Counted from the first letter of the stretch, positions 17,240 to 26,676 are shown. The stretch: DNA of 54,026 bases from Chamaesiphon sp. 336R_metabinner_41 (GCA_025359915.1 JANYDE010000045.1:1-54026); one strand, 5' to 3'. A program made the numbers and translations. The notes: a model not told the origin generated them from the letters alone.

Positions 17240-19186
17240 ATGCACTCAGCCACGCGACTGGATGACCTCAAAATTTTAGAGTGTTTCTTGCAAAACTCTC
17301 TTCACGCTCACTTAGGGCGGATTATTCCATTTCGGGTGCAGTGTTTGTACAAAGATGACACCCTGTGGGTGCTCGCACAACACCCTGCTGATGTGGTAAT
17401 CGATATTCCCGACATTTTTAGAGTATTAGAACGGGCTTTACAAGCCGAAGAGCCAAACACTCCGTTGACTGTCAAATTGTATCTGCGATTGGAAGGACAT
17501 AAACGTCCTTATAGTCACCAAAGCTTTGCCGTCTACCCCTTAGTCAAAAAAACGGTACCAGGAGAAGCCGCTCCAGAAATGACTGGGATGAGTGACGATC
17601 GAATAGCACTAGAACGAGATGCTTATTCTGATAGAGTAGACTCTAGACAAACAGATCGATCTCGACTAGCCAGCGATCCCCCGTCTGGGAGACAGGTTCC
17701 AGACAGTCACCCAAATACCTCAAACGACATCCCATCTACCATTCCAGAAATAATGTCGAGCGCAAATGATTTCTCTCAATCCCGTCCAACAGAAGATCGG
17801 CTGGTCAAAATAGATGCCGATGCTTTTGTTGCTAATATCGAAAACTCCTTTGGTAGCAGCGACAATGAAGATCGTTCGACCTATCCTCCCACCAGTAAAG
17901 GCAAAAAGAAGCTCCTTTTCCCCATTCTAGGGGGTCTGGGACTACTGGCGATCGGTTCGGGCTTAGGATATATGGGTACTCGCCCTTGTGTTTTGTCCGC
18001 CTGTACAGAACTAAGTACAGCTACCCAGCTCACTCAATCTTCACTAGCCACCCTCAATACTCCAGGTGTCACGGGACAAGAAGTTTTAACTGCCCAGAAG
18101 CAGCTCCATCAAAGCGTTGAAAATCTCAAAGCCATTCCAGCCTGGTCTGGAAGTTATGGTGATGCTCAAAAAACATTACAATCTACAACAGCCCAGGCTG
18201 CGGATCTAGATACCACCGTCACCGCCATGAACAGAGCATTTAAAGCGGCGACCGTCGTCAAAAATCCGCCGATTCCCCTGTTAAAATGGCAGGAGAGTAA
18301 ACAAATGTGGACAGATTCGATCGCTAGTTTGGGCAAAATCTCTACCACGAGCCAAATCTATCCACTCGCTCGGCAAAAACTCACTGATTATCAAGGCAGA
18401 TTGGGTGATATTGAACGCCGGATTGAAACTGAAACTACCGCCGACCAAAAACTCAAATCGGCTGTAGATGGCATCAAAATTGCCACCCAAACCCAACAAA
18501 CAGCCGCATCCTTACCACAATGGCGACAAGTTAAAACTCAGTGGACTCAGGTCAACGACAAGCTTAGTAGTATTCCAGCAAATACGAGTGCTTACGGTCA
18601 AGCTCAAGAATTGCTGAAATCCTATCAGACTCAGATTTCTAGTGCCCAAGATAAAGTATTAGAAGAAGACAAAGCTACCCAAAATTATCAAACTGCTGTC
18701 AAACTAGCTGAAGCTGCTAGAATATCGCAGAAAAGCGATCGATTAGCTGAAGCTGTCTCGTTGTGGAATCAATCAGTGGTATCAATTCAAAGTGTACCCC
18801 CGAATAGTGCGATTTATCCTCAAGCAAAACCCCTAGCTTTTGAGTACACAAAAAGTTTTCAACAGGCAGAAGAAAAACTTAAAACTACCCAAAAAATCGG
18901 TCTAGCAACTAAAGATCTCCAACGAACTTGTGCGGGCAGTCCCCAAATTTGTACTTATACGATTAGCAATAAAGCGATCGTGGTACGACTAATGTCCCTC
19001 TATACTCAGACACTAACTCAGACAGCAGCGGCGGCTTCCACCCAAGGAGATAGCAATGCGAGAACTGGCATCATCAACCATGTCAACACACTAGGAAATG
19101 CCCTGCAAACCATTAGTGAAAATGCCAAGCTGCCCTTAGAAATCTACGGTGCCGATGGCAAACAAATTCAGAATTTCCGACCTTAA
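17240..19186 (+). CDS. Membrane-anchored protein of unknown function (648 aa)
   Basis: I do not recognise a characterised family. Residues 1-105 form a compact domain (LKILECFLQNSLHAHLG, FRVQCLYKDDTLWVLAQHP, SHQSFAVYPLV) that looks conserved. A polar, Asp/Ser-rich linker follows to about 220. A basic KGKKK patch precedes a single membrane helix at about 224-246 (LLFPILGGLGLLAIGSGLG). The remaining 400 residues are helical and probably coiled-coil, with repeated pieces such as LPQWRQVKTQWTQV and PLLKWQESKQMWTDSI that suggest three related units. By membrane topology the helical part should lie outside the membrane or in a lumen. The gene stands alone. Confidence 0.8.
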   Translation: MHSATRLDDLKILECFLQNSLHAHLGRIIPFRVQCLYKDDTLWVLAQHPADVVIDIPDIFRVLERALQAEEPNTPLTVKLYLRLEGHKRPYSHQSFAVYPLVKKTVPGEAAPEMTGMSDDRIALERDAYSDRVDSRQTDRSRLASDPPSGRQVPDSHPNTSNDIPSTIPEIMSSANDFSQSRPTEDRLVKIDADAFVANIENSFGSSDNEDRSTYPPTSKGKKKLLFPILGGLGLLAIGSGLGYMGTRPCVLSACTELSTATQLTQSSLATLNTPGVTGQEVLTAQKQLHQSVENLKAIPAWSGSYGDAQKTLQSTTAQAADLDTTVTAMNRAFKAATVVKNPPIPLLKWQESKQMWTDSIASLGKISTTSQIYPLARQKLTDYQGRLGDIERRIETETTADQKLKSAVDGIKIATQTQQTAASLPQWRQVKTQWTQVNDKLSSIPANTSAYGQAQELLKSYQTQISSAQDKVLEEDKATQNYQTAVKLAEAARISQKSDRLAEAVSLWNQSVVSIQSVPPNSAIYPQAKPLAFEYTKSFQQAEEKLKTTQKIGLATKDLQRTCAGSPQICTYTISNKAIVVRLMSLYTQTLTQTAAAASTQGDSNARTGIINHVNTLGNALQTISENAKLPLEIYGADGKQIQNFRP

Positions 19187-19237
19187 TATCTGAATTAAAA
19201 TACTCTCTTTCTAGTAGTTTAGTGGGTGCTTAGAGCT

Positions 19238-19274
19238 AAAAAAGATAGGGTGGGCAGATATTGCCCACCCTATC
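19238..19274 (-). terminator. Terminator of the sugar transferase gene
   Basis: GATAGGGTGGGCA (19244-19256) and TGCCCACCCTATC (19262-19274) form a perfect 13-bp stem. Read on the minus strand it is followed by six T residues (A's at 19238-19243). It lies between convergent genes and could stop both. A decayed relative occurs at 43017-43045. Confidence 0.85.
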
Positions 19275-19281
19275 AACTAAT

Positions 19282-20724
19282 TTACTGACCTTGCATTTTT
19301 AGAACTACTGCAAACGTCCGTAATAAAATCTTAAAATCTAACCAGGGCGACCAATGTTTGAGATAGTAGAGATCGTATTGGAGCTTGATTAGAGCATCTT
19401 CGGTCGTACTACCATAACCATAATTGATTTGTGCCCATCCAGTGAGTCCAGGCTTAATAGCTAGCCGAGTTCGATAAAAAGGAATTTGCTTTTGTAGCTC
19501 TTGGATAAATTGATGACGTTCGGGACGTGGACCGACCATACTCATATCCCCTCGCAGGACATTCAAAACCTGAGGTAACTCATCTAAGCGAGTTTTGCGG
19601 ATGAAATTACCAACTTTGGTAATTCGAGCATCGCCTTTGACAGCCCACTGTGCCTTGCCATTAAGTTCGGCATTTTGAACCATAGAACGAAACTTATAGA
19701 CTGTAAATGCCTCGCCGTGCTCGCCGATCCGTTCCTGCTTGTAGAAAATAGCTCCTGGACTCTCTAGTTTAATCGCGATCGCCACAAAGGGAAATACCGA
19801 TGCAAAGATTACACCAATTATCAATCCACAAACCAGATCCAAACACCTTTTGCCAATCCGATTTAATGACTCAAATGAGTTCTTGTTGAACGGAAGAGCT
19901 GAGTACCATTGACTACCAATGTGTTCTACAGCTATTTTACCAGTCAGTTTTTCATAGAGCACAGGCATTGGCGTAATCGCAATTCCACGCTCATGAAAAT
20001 CAGTCAACATCTGAAGTAATTTATCATCAATGGGGTTGCTAATGGCTAGCACAATCTCATTAATGCCATTTTGTTCGACTTCCAATGCCAGCTTTTGCCG
20101 ATCGCCTAAAACCTGAATATTCTGATAGAATTTACCATGAATCTCTGCATCATCATCGATAAATCCGATCGCTTGATAGTAGGGATACTGCTGAAAAGCT
20201 TCTGCTAAAATTCTGCCTGTTACTCCTGCCCCAATAATTAGGATCCGCTGGCTAGCATGTCCAGCACCTAGGAAAATCGCATAAACTGTTCGCCAAATCG
20301 ACAGAAAAATAGCAATCGCGACAATTGATAATGCCGGAGCGAACCGGAGTGAAAACGAGGCTTCACTCAGTGGCATTGGGGCTGTCACAAAGTAATAAAT
20401 TAGATAGATAATGCCAGAAATTGCTGAACCTACAAGAATCCGCTTGATAGTTTGGATTAGTAATACAGCAACTCGCAGATCATACAAATCATTGATGAAC
20501 ATCCAGATTAGCCATCCCACACTCATGGCTAAAACCCAGGAAGAATGGTTGCTAAAATTCCATTCAAATACCTGATCTGCTCTGTAAGTCAAATACCAGA
20601 TCGCACTGATGGAGCCAGTGAGAATCGAGATAGTATCCGCAATGAACAGTAATAATTTACGCTCGGAAAATTCCCAAGAGATTTTTTTTTCTGGTAATAA
20701 GTCAGAAGACATTGGGAGGCTCAT
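19282..20724 (-). CDS. Polyprenyl glycosylphosphotransferase (exopolysaccharide initiation)
   Basis: Such enzymes transfer a sugar-1-phosphate to undecaprenyl phosphate to start an exopolysaccharide or capsule repeat unit. The 480-residue protein has an N-terminal set of membrane helices (about 20-150), a CoA-binding-like Rossmann segment (ILIIGAGVTGRILAEAF, about 165-180), a further hydrophobic segment, and the C-terminal sugar transferase domain: KRCLDLVCG, FYKQERIGEHGEAFTVYKFRSM, KTRLDELPQVLNVLRGDMSMVGPRPE and KPGLTGWAQINYGYG. The sugar specificity cannot be told. No other polysaccharide gene adjoins it. Confidence 0.92.
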   Translation of the reverse strand: MSLPMSSDLLPEKKISWEFSERKLLLFIADTISILTGSISAIWYLTYRADQVFEWNFSNHSSWVLAMSVGWLIWMFINDLYDLRVAVLLIQTIKRILVGSAISGIIYLIYYFVTAPMPLSEASFSLRFAPALSIVAIAIFLSIWRTVYAIFLGAGHASQRILIIGAGVTGRILAEAFQQYPYYQAIGFIDDDAEIHGKFYQNIQVLGDRQKLALEVEQNGINEIVLAISNPIDDKLLQMLTDFHERGIAITPMPVLYEKLTGKIAVEHIGSQWYSALPFNKNSFESLNRIGKRCLDLVCGLIIGVIFASVFPFVAIAIKLESPGAIFYKQERIGEHGEAFTVYKFRSMVQNAELNGKAQWAVKGDARITKVGNFIRKTRLDELPQVLNVLRGDMSMVGPRPERHQFIQELQKQIPFYRTRLAIKPGLTGWAQINYGYGSTTEDALIKLQYDLYYLKHWSPWLDFKILLRTFAVVLKMQGQ

Positions 20725-21019
20725 ATCATCATCAAATAATGTGAATTTTAGTCGTTTTGATAGTTATGCCGACCAACACTATAGCTAAGATTACCCTGAA
20801 TTGTATCTTATTTCTAGACGATCGACAACGACGGAATAATTTAAGTAGTAGATTAAAATAATCTTTCTAAGTAAAAATATTTATCTACGTTACAGAATAT
20901 ACACTAGTATGTGTAATCTGTCATCCTGCGAACAGCTCATCTAAGCTGTTTGTCAAAGGATTTGAAAAAATTCAAATAGAATGTTGCTTTTTGTACAAAA
21001 ATACATTTGATTTACTAGT

Positions 21020-22564
21020 TTATCCCTTGACTATTTTGATAGTCGCTAATGTTGGATCGTTACAACCAGTGATTTCGCCACCAAAGTCGAGCACCCGTTG
21101 CAAGTAATTGAGAGCTGAGATCGAGATGATTTCTCCAGGTATTAAAATCGGGATGCCAGGTGGATATGGACAGATGGATTCAGCACTGATTTTACCAATT
21201 GCCGGATGTTCTGCAAGAGCGACTCCACGATCGATTGGGATCGTAACGTGGGGAGATCGGTCTGCTTGTCGAGGTGTCACTATCATCTGATTTGAAGTTT
21301 GCTGAAATGGCTCAATCGAGGCTAAATCGAGCGGACGATCTACGCGATGATGTGTTGCTAATTCAGTCAACGATTCAACTAGTCGATCGATATCTGCTCG
21401 GCTATTTCCGAGACTGATCATAAAGGTTAAATGCCGCATTGATGGTAATTCTGCGACGACACCTAATTCTGTTAAAATTTCATCAGCCTCAAATCCCGTG
21501 AGATTTAAACCTGTGACTGTGACAGTCAATCGAGTGGGATCGAGATACTTGCAACCTGGAGTAGGCGTATCTAATTCAACAACAGCAAGTCCATCGATTA
21601 GATCGATATTTGCTCTAGCGATATTAGCTAGCTCGATCGTTTTAGACATCAACTGCTCACCCTGCAATGCCATTTGTTGGCGTGCAGCATCGAGAGAAGC
21701 AAGTAGTAGATAACTGGGACTAGTTGATTGCAATAACCGTAAAGAACGACCGATCGCGTCAACATCAATTAGACTACTCTTTACATGCAACATTGCCGAT
21801 TGAGTCAGCGAACCCAATAACTTGTGCGTCGATTGTACCGTTAAATCTGCACCCATAGTCAATGCCGCAGGTGGTAGGTCAGCATGAAAGCCAAAATGTG
21901 CTCCATGAGCCTCATCTACCAACAGCGGAATACCATAACTATGGACGATCGACTCAATGGCAGCTAGATCGCCACAGACTCCGTAATAAGTAGGATAGAC
22001 CACCATTACGGCTTTTGCATCGGGATGCTGCTCTAAAGCTGATTTAACGGCTGCTGGCGTAATACCATGAGCGATATCCAAGTCCAGATCGTATTCTGGT
22101 GTAATGAAAATCGGCACAGCACCAGCATGAATAATACCAGCGATCGCCGACGAATGAATATTTCGAGGCAAAATAATTTTTTCACCTTCCCCACATGTCG
22201 CTAAAATCGCCGCAATCACGCCAGTTGTCGAGCCATTGACGAGAAACCATGTCTGCTGTGCGCCAAATACCTCTGCGGCGAGAATTTGGGATTGCCCAAT
22301 TGCGCCTGCTGGTGCGTGAAGATTATCCAATCCTGGCAATTCTGGCAAATCCCAACCAAAAACAGCCGCACCCCAATTATCGATAAGAGTGCGATTCATC
22401 CCAACACCCCGTTTATGTCCTGGAGTGTAGAAAGGCGCGTGGGTTTTATTTACCCACTCTTGAAGTGCGCCAAGAAGTGGAGTCTGGGCTTGATTCAAAC
22501 GATACATTTGGGCAATTATTAACTTTCGGGAGATGGAGGATATCATTCCACAATTCATCAACAC
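21020..22564 (-). CDS. Orn/Lys/Arg decarboxylase-type PLP enzyme
   Basis: This is a fold-type I PLP enzyme of the group that includes bacterial arginine, lysine and ornithine decarboxylases. The 514-residue protein has PFYTPGHKRG near the N-terminus, NGSTTGVIAAILATCGEGEKIILPRN (cofactor binding), VDEAHGAHFGFH, and the Schiff-base lysine in QSTHKLLGSLTQ. The C-terminal domain ends YPPGIPILIPGE. Substrate choice cannot be read from the sequence. ATG 22564 is the longest start, but ATG 22507 (MYRLNQAQTPL) fits the family better. The ferredoxin gene ends 18 bases upstream on the same strand. Confidence 0.88.
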   Translation of the reverse strand: MLMNCGMISSISRKLIIAQMYRLNQAQTPLLGALQEWVNKTHAPFYTPGHKRGVGMNRTLIDNWGAAVFGWDLPELPGLDNLHAPAGAIGQSQILAAEVFGAQQTWFLVNGSTTGVIAAILATCGEGEKIILPRNIHSSAIAGIIHAGAVPIFITPEYDLDLDIAHGITPAAVKSALEQHPDAKAVMVVYPTYYGVCGDLAAIESIVHSYGIPLLVDEAHGAHFGFHADLPPAALTMGADLTVQSTHKLLGSLTQSAMLHVKSSLIDVDAIGRSLRLLQSTSPSYLLLASLDAARQQMALQGEQLMSKTIELANIARANIDLIDGLAVVELDTPTPGCKYLDPTRLTVTVTGLNLTGFEADEILTELGVVAELPSMRHLTFMISLGNSRADIDRLVESLTELATHHRVDRPLDLASIEPFQQTSNQMIVTPRQADRSPHVTIPIDRGVALAEHPAIGKISAESICPYPPGIPILIPGEIISISALNYLQRVLDFGGEITGCNDPTLATIKIVKG

Positions 22565-22565
22565 C

Positions 22566-22585
22566 TAATTATTAATTAATAATTA
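22566..22585. repeat. Perfect 20-bp AT palindrome at the ferredoxin stop
   Basis: TAATTATTAA is followed by its reverse complement TTAATAATTA. The palindrome includes the TAA stop codon of the ferredoxin gene (22583-22585) and runs to within two bases of the next gene's longest start. Confidence 0.75.
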
Positions 22586-22906
22586 TCTTTGGTGTTGTCC
22601 GAATTGAATTTCATAGACTTCATCTTCTTTTTCAGTGACGATCTTCAGATTCGATCGAGGATAAGCGATACATAATAAAACATAACCCTGTGCCTGCAAT
22701 TCTTTACTCACACCCATTCCCTCGGCTTGCTCGACTTCCCCTGCTAATACCTGCGCAGCACAAGTAGTGCAAACTCCAGAACTACAGGAAGTGGGCAGAT
22801 ATAGCCCAGCCGCAGCCGCAGATCTTAAAATTTGTTTGTCTTCGGGAGCTTCGATCGTGTGAATTTCGCCCTGATGATGGATCTCTACAGTATAAGTTTT
22901 TGTCAT
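22583..22906 (-). CDS. Plant-type [2Fe-2S] ferredoxin
   Basis: This soluble electron carrier has 107 residues. The cluster ligands follow the pattern C-x4-C-x2-C in TSCSSGVCTTCAAQVLAG, and the fourth cysteine is in GYVLLCIAYP. The rest matches the plant-type beta-grasp fold (YTVEIHHQGEIHTIEAPEDKQILRSAAAAG). The long charged C-terminus (EKEDEVYEIQFGQHQR) suggests a specialised ferredoxin rather than the main photosynthetic PetF. It is upstream of the decarboxylase gene on the same strand and divergent from the protease gene. Confidence 0.92.
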   Translation of the reverse strand: MTKTYTVEIHHQGEIHTIEAPEDKQILRSAAAAGLYLPTSCSSGVCTTCAAQVLAGEVEQAEGMGVSKELQAQGYVLLCIAYPRSNLKIVTEKEDEVYEIQFGQHQR

Positions 22907-22982
22907 ATATGATTATCGGTCAGCGTGTCAAAATATTTGAGGATATCTTCTCCACTCTAGCAAGTTCTGGCACTAGCAAATC

Positions 22983-23996
22983 ATGTCTCAATTCCAGCTT
23001 CGGATTCCAACTATCCACGTCATCAATCTCGTCAGATCGTTAACACGAGCTAGCGGGAGCCTTCAGTCGGTGCTTTTACTGGCAATAGTTGGGTGCGGCT
23101 ATTTGTTAGATGCTACGAAGATCGATGCCGCAATCTTCGATCGATCTGGGCGGAAAATACCCGATCGAGATGTCAATTCCGATCGAGTAAACTGGCAGAT
23201 GCTATCCACCGCCGCTGGTCGCAAATATAATGGGATTGGCTTAATCGATGTCAATTATGGTGTCTGTACGGGGTTTCTCTTTGCCACTGGAGTCCATCCG
23301 ACGGCTCCAGCATACGTCCTGACAAATGGGCACTGTCAGGGGAGCTTCAATAAATTACCAACTGATCGAGAAATTATCGTCAATCGATCGAGTAAGACTA
23401 AATTCGTCTTAAACTACTTCCATGATTCTAAACCCGATCGATTAACTATTCGCGTCAAACGGATGGTTTATGGCACGATGAAAAATAATGATATTGCCAT
23501 CCTCGAACTCACCAAAACCCAACGGGAATTAACCACAGCCGGAATTATTCCACTCAAAATCGCCCCCAGACCTCCAACAGTAGGCGAACCTTTAACCATC
23601 GTCGGCGTTCCTTCTGAAGGAGTCAAAGATGAATTAAACTTCCTGCACGCAACCACCTGCAAAACGGGAGAATTAGCTAATGTCAAAGAAGATATCTACA
23701 ACTGGAAAAGATCGATCCGTCACCGTTGCAGCATCGTGGGGGGGATGTCTGGATCCCCAATGATCTCGCTCACCACACATCGAGTAGTGGGAATCATCAA
23801 CACAGGTGTAAATGACAATGCCGACAAACAACTCCCGTGCAGTCTCAATCGTCCTTGCGAGGTGAGTAAAAACGGAGCGGTACAGATCTTTTCACAAGAA
23901 AATTACGGTCAATTAGTCGATCGAATTCCAAGCTGTTTCGATCAACGCGGCAGATTCAATCTCCACCAATCTACTTGTAAATTGGAACGTCCGTGA
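22983..23996 (+). CDS. Trypsin-like serine protease, probably exported
   Basis: The 337-residue protein has the chymotrypsin-fold triad motifs: His in VLTNGHCQG (about residue 118), Asp in NNDIAILEL (about 169), and Ser in RCSIVGGMSGSPM (about 257). GFLFATG precedes the His motif as in secreted bacterial proteases. Residues about 13-40 are hydrophobic (LQSVLLLAIVGCGYLL) and could be a signal or anchor, so the protease domain probably faces the periplasm. Several cysteines may form disulfides. The substrate is unknown, and no inhibitor or partner adjoins it. Confidence 0.8.
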   Translation: MSQFQLRIPTIHVINLVRSLTRASGSLQSVLLLAIVGCGYLLDATKIDAAIFDRSGRKIPDRDVNSDRVNWQMLSTAAGRKYNGIGLIDVNYGVCTGFLFATGVHPTAPAYVLTNGHCQGSFNKLPTDREIIVNRSSKTKFVLNYFHDSKPDRLTIRVKRMVYGTMKNNDIAILELTKTQRELTTAGIIPLKIAPRPPTVGEPLTIVGVPSEGVKDELNFLHATTCKTGELANVKEDIYNWKRSIRHRCSIVGGMSGSPMISLTTHRVVGIINTGVNDNADKQLPCSLNRPCEVSKNGAVQIFSQENYGQLVDRIPSCFDQRGRFNLHQSTCKLERP

Positions 23997-24083
23997 GGGC
24001 GAATAGATCGAACTGCTAGTCAAAACCACCTTAGTATGTAATAATGGGAGTTTTGGGTTAAGTATTAAGCACTAAGGAAATTT

Positions 24084-24692
24084 ATGTCCCGATATCGCGG
24101 ACCGAGACTGAGAATTACACGTCGTTTGGGATCCTTACCAGGATTAACTCGTAAAGAGCCACGTCGTGCATATCCACCAGGTCAACACGGTCAAAACCGG
24201 AAAAAGCGTTCTGAATACGCCATCCGTCTCGAAGAAAAGCAGAAATTGCGGATGAACTATGGTGTGAACGAGAAGCAAATGCTCCGCTACGTGCGGAAAG
24301 CAAGACGTGCTACTGGTTCTACCGGATTAGTTTTATTACAATTACTCGAAATGCGGTTGGACAATACTGTCTTCCGGCTCGCAATGGGTCCCACGATTCC
24401 AGGCGCACGTCAGCTAGTTAACCACGGACACGTCACCGTCAACGGACGTGTTGTGGATATCGCTAGTTATCAATGTCGTCCAGGTGACGTAATTGGTGTT
24501 CGTAATCGCGAGGCATCGAAGAAATTGGTAGAAGCCAATCTCCAATATCCTGGATTAGCAAACACTCCTAACCATTTAGATTTCGACAAAGCGACTTTAA
24601 CTGGTAAAGTTACTGGAACGATCGAACGTGAATGGGTAGCTCTTCAAGTCAATGAGCTATTGGTTGTAGAGTACTACTCTCGCCAAGCCTAA
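24084..24692 (+). CDS. rpsD: 30S ribosomal protein S4
   Basis: S4 nucleates assembly of the 30S body. The 202-residue protein has the cyanobacterial/plastid-type N-terminus [22 protein letters not shown], then [11 protein letters not shown], and the S4 RNA-binding domain [12 protein letters not shown] with [30 protein letters not shown]. The RBS AAGGAAA precedes the ATG. It is not with rpsM/rpsK/rpoA, as is usual in cyanobacteria. Confidence 0.98.
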   Translation: MSRYRGPRLRITRRLGSLPGLTRKEPRRAYPPGQHGQNRKKRSEYAIRLEEKQKLRMNYGVNEKQMLRYVRKARRATGSTGLVLLQLLEMRLDNTVFRLAMGPTIPGARQLVNHGHVTVNGRVVDIASYQCRPGDVIGVRNREASKKLVEANLQYPGLANTPNHLDFDKATLTGKVTGTIEREWVALQVNELLVVEYYSRQA

Positions 24693-24749
24693 AGGTTTTG
24701 CAACGTCCCTACTCCTATTTTCCTCAAGGGAAGAAGGACAGCAAAACAG

Positions 24750-24785
24750 GATTTTGGATGGCGGCTGCATCCAAAATCTATTCTT
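24750..24785. terminator. Hairpin between rpsD and the small gene pair
   Basis: GATTTTGGATG (24750-24760) pairs with CATCCAAAATC (24768-24778), loop GCGGCTG, followed on the plus strand by TATTCTTT. It probably ends rpsD. Its last base is in the stop codon of the convergent small gene. Confidence 0.65.
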
Positions 24786-24978
24786 TCTGTTTAGGCTTTA
24801 GGTATTGAGCTAGAGCGTCGCTAACATTTTCTTCTGGGGTGTGAATTCTTGAGACAGGTTTTTCATCATGAACTTTGTCTAAATAAGCTTGTAGAGCTTC
24901 TTCATCATCTCGATGCTGAAGGACATAAGCTCTCAACTCACTGATGGACATTGTTATCAAGTTTTGTTTTGCGCTCAT
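24778..24978 (-). CDS. DUF6887-like small protein
   Basis: A 66-residue acidic, helical protein (SISELRAYVLQHRDDEEALQAYLDKV...). I recall this pattern as the DUF6887 family of cyanobacteria, usually beside DUF6888. The function is unknown. A longer start at 24990 exists, but ATG 24978 overlaps the TGA of the upstream 58-residue gene by the arrangement ATGA, which points to translational coupling and decides the start. No DNA-binding or nuclease motif is visible. Confidence 0.7.
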   Translation of the reverse strand: MSAKQNLITMSISELRAYVLQHRDDEEALQAYLDKVHDEKPVSRIHTPEENVSDALAQYLKPKQKE

Positions 24979-25151
24979 ACAAACCTCCATTCTCCATTGC
25001 TTCTAATTTCAATAATAATCTCTTCTCCTGCGAGAATGACAACATTGCCACTACGGTTGTCAAAAGTCACTAGGTTTATCGAACAGTACTTACTTGTAAG
25101 CTCACAGCAAAGTTCAAAGCACTTGATTGCTTGTGCGGTTGTATGACCCAT
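24975..25151 (-). CDS. DUF6888-like small protein (58 aa)
   Basis: On the minus strand an ATG at 25151 opens a 58-codon frame ending in TGA at 24975. The product reads MGHTTAQAIKCFELCCELT at the start, then SINLVTFDNRSGNVVILAGEEIIIEI, and ends SNGEWRFV. The strand pattern followed by an ending like NG-x-W-x-F/V matches my memory of the DUF6888 family, found next to DUF6887. The 4-base ATGA overlap with the next gene supports its reality. The role is unknown. A two-gene arrangement of this size suggests a complex or toxin-antitoxin-like pair, but nothing in the sequence shows this. Confidence 0.75.
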   Translation of the reverse strand: MGHTTAQAIKCFELCCELTSKYCSINLVTFDNRSGNVVILAGEEIIIEIRSNGEWRFV

Positions 25152-25199
25152 TTATCTACGATTTCGGACTAAAGTCACTTTACCGTAAAATCGTATTTA

Positions 25200-26186
25200 T
25201 TAGCCGCCGATTTGAGACATGGTGCGGTGATAAGATCCGGTAGTGCCAGAGTCTCGACCTTTATAGTTAATTTCTGGTTTAAGATTGAGTAATTCCTGGA
25301 CTTGCGATCGAAGTTCAGCAGTAGAGACACCATTTCGCAACGCAGTTTTGAGATCTAGTTGTCCGGTTTCATTGAGTAGACATGGACGCAACCAACCATC
25401 CGCAGACAACCGCATTCGATTGCATCTGTCGCAAAAGCATTCAGACATTTGACTAATAAACCCAAGTGTGCCTTGAGCACCTGGAATTGTAAATACATCC
25501 GCTGGGCCATTTCCACGCACATAGGCTTCAGTTAATCCCCATTTTTCGCGAATCTGTTGACGAATTGACTCTGACGAAATCCAGCCTCGATCGCTAAATA
25601 GTTCATCATTACCAATCGGCATAAACTCAATAAACCGGATATGCCATTGTTTATCGATACTCAGAGCCGCCAAATCCAATACCTCGGTATCATTTACCCC
25701 TGGAATCACTACCACATTCAACTTGAGCGGTGTAAATCCGGCTTTATCTGCGGCTAAAATCCCATTCCAGACCTGTTGCCAGCGAGATCGACCATTATTG
25801 CCGACAATCCGATCGAAGGTAGCTTCATGGAGCGAATCGAGGCTAATATTCACCCGTCGCAATCCAGCTTGATATAAGTCTTCCGCCATTCCAGCCAAGA
25901 GAAAAGCATTGGTAGTCAGAGATAGGTCTTGAGTCTGTGGTAGGCTAGCGATCGATCTGACAATATCTACTATCCCATTGCGTAATAATGGCTCTCCCCC
26001 AGTCAACCGGAAGCAGGTAAAACCGACGGGGATAAATACTTCCCGAATTAGAGTCAATAGCTCATCATCAGTCAAAAGTTGTTGACGGTGAAGGTATGCT
26101 AATTCTGCCCCTTCTGGCATACAATATTGACAGCGAAAATTGCAGCGATCGATCAGACTGATTCGTAAGTAATCTACCTTATTCAT
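25200..26186 (-). CDS. moaA: GTP 3',8-cyclase MoaA
   Basis: MoaA is the radical SAM enzyme that starts molybdenum cofactor synthesis from GTP. The 328-residue protein has the N-terminal cluster motif [12 protein letters not shown] (C-x3-C-x2-C), [22 protein letters not shown] and RVNISLDSL. The C-terminal cluster motif is [21 protein letters not shown], and the protein ends in the essential Gly-Gly. moaE lies at 9.3-9.8 kb. The VOC gene is just upstream on the same strand. Confidence 0.97.
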   Translation of the reverse strand: MNKVDYLRISLIDRCNFRCQYCMPEGAELAYLHRQQLLTDDELLTLIREVFIPVGFTCFRLTGGEPLLRNGIVDIVRSIASLPQTQDLSLTTNAFLLAGMAEDLYQAGLRRVNISLDSLHEATFDRIVGNNGRSRWQQVWNGILAADKAGFTPLKLNVVVIPGVNDTEVLDLAALSIDKQWHIRFIEFMPIGNDELFSDRGWISSESIRQQIREKWGLTEAYVRGNGPADVFTIPGAQGTLGFISQMSECFCDRCNRMRLSADGWLRPCLLNETGQLDLKTALRNGVSTAELRSQVQELLNLKPEINYKGRDSGTTGSYHRTMSQIGG

Positions 26187-26213
26187 TATTCATTAGGGGA
26201 TAGGGAATAGGGG

Positions 26214-26233
26214 TTAGGGTTTAGGGTTTAGGG
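26214..26233. repeat. Heptanucleotide array, TTTAGGG type
   Basis: TTAGGGT TTAGGGT TTAGGG is nearly three units. It forms the last codons (LNPKP) and the TAA stop of the VOC gene on the minus strand. The likeness to plant telomere repeats is a coincidence of sequence. Confidence 0.75.
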
Positions 26234-26621
26234 AACTATCTACTTTCTCTGTATTTACTAAGGTTAATTCGATCGTATTGCCATCGGGATCTTGAGTGAA
26301 TAGTGCGGCTCTACCAGAGTTACTCATTTTTACCACACAATTAGCAGCTAGCAATCGATCTTTCGCTACAGTTATATCTCGAATTCCGAGGGCGATATGT
26401 GGATTGCGAGTAGATTTGGTCAGATCGATGTTAGGATTGGGACGATGATTGGTATCTTCGATCAGATGGATCTGAAAATCACCAATTTGATACCAGATGC
26501 CAGGATAATTTAGATCTCGATCGACCTTTTTCAATCCTAAGATATTGCTGTAGAATTCGATCGATCGATCCAAATTCGACACCATTATTGCAGCGTGCAA
26601 ACAACTAGTAACTTCAATCAT
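26214..26621 (-). CDS. VOC/glyoxalase-fold protein
   Basis: A 135-residue member of the vicinal oxygen chelate superfamily. It has the paired beta-alpha-beta pattern: LHAAIMVSNLDRSIEFYSNILGLK, then IGDFQIHLIED, a second half starting HIALGIRDITVAKDRLL, and the metal-site region ALFTQDPDGNTIELT. His, His/Glu and Glu ligands are in the expected places. It is not close enough to glyoxalase I to name a substrate. The C-terminal LNPKP is encoded by a heptamer repeat. Confidence 0.85.
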   Translation of the reverse strand: MIEVTSCLHAAIMVSNLDRSIEFYSNILGLKKVDRDLNYPGIWYQIGDFQIHLIEDTNHRPNPNIDLTKSTRNPHIALGIRDITVAKDRLLAANCVVKMSNSGRAALFTQDPDGNTIELTLVNTEKVDSSLNPKP

Positions 26622-26676
26622 GGAGGAATGGTGTCTGAACTGTGATTAGAATGATTGAATGATGGACTTTGATTGT

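Noticed and set aside
22583-22906. Naming the ferredoxin petF (main photosynthetic ferredoxin)
   Set aside because: The cluster motif fits, but the long charged C-terminus and context suggest a specialised paralogue.
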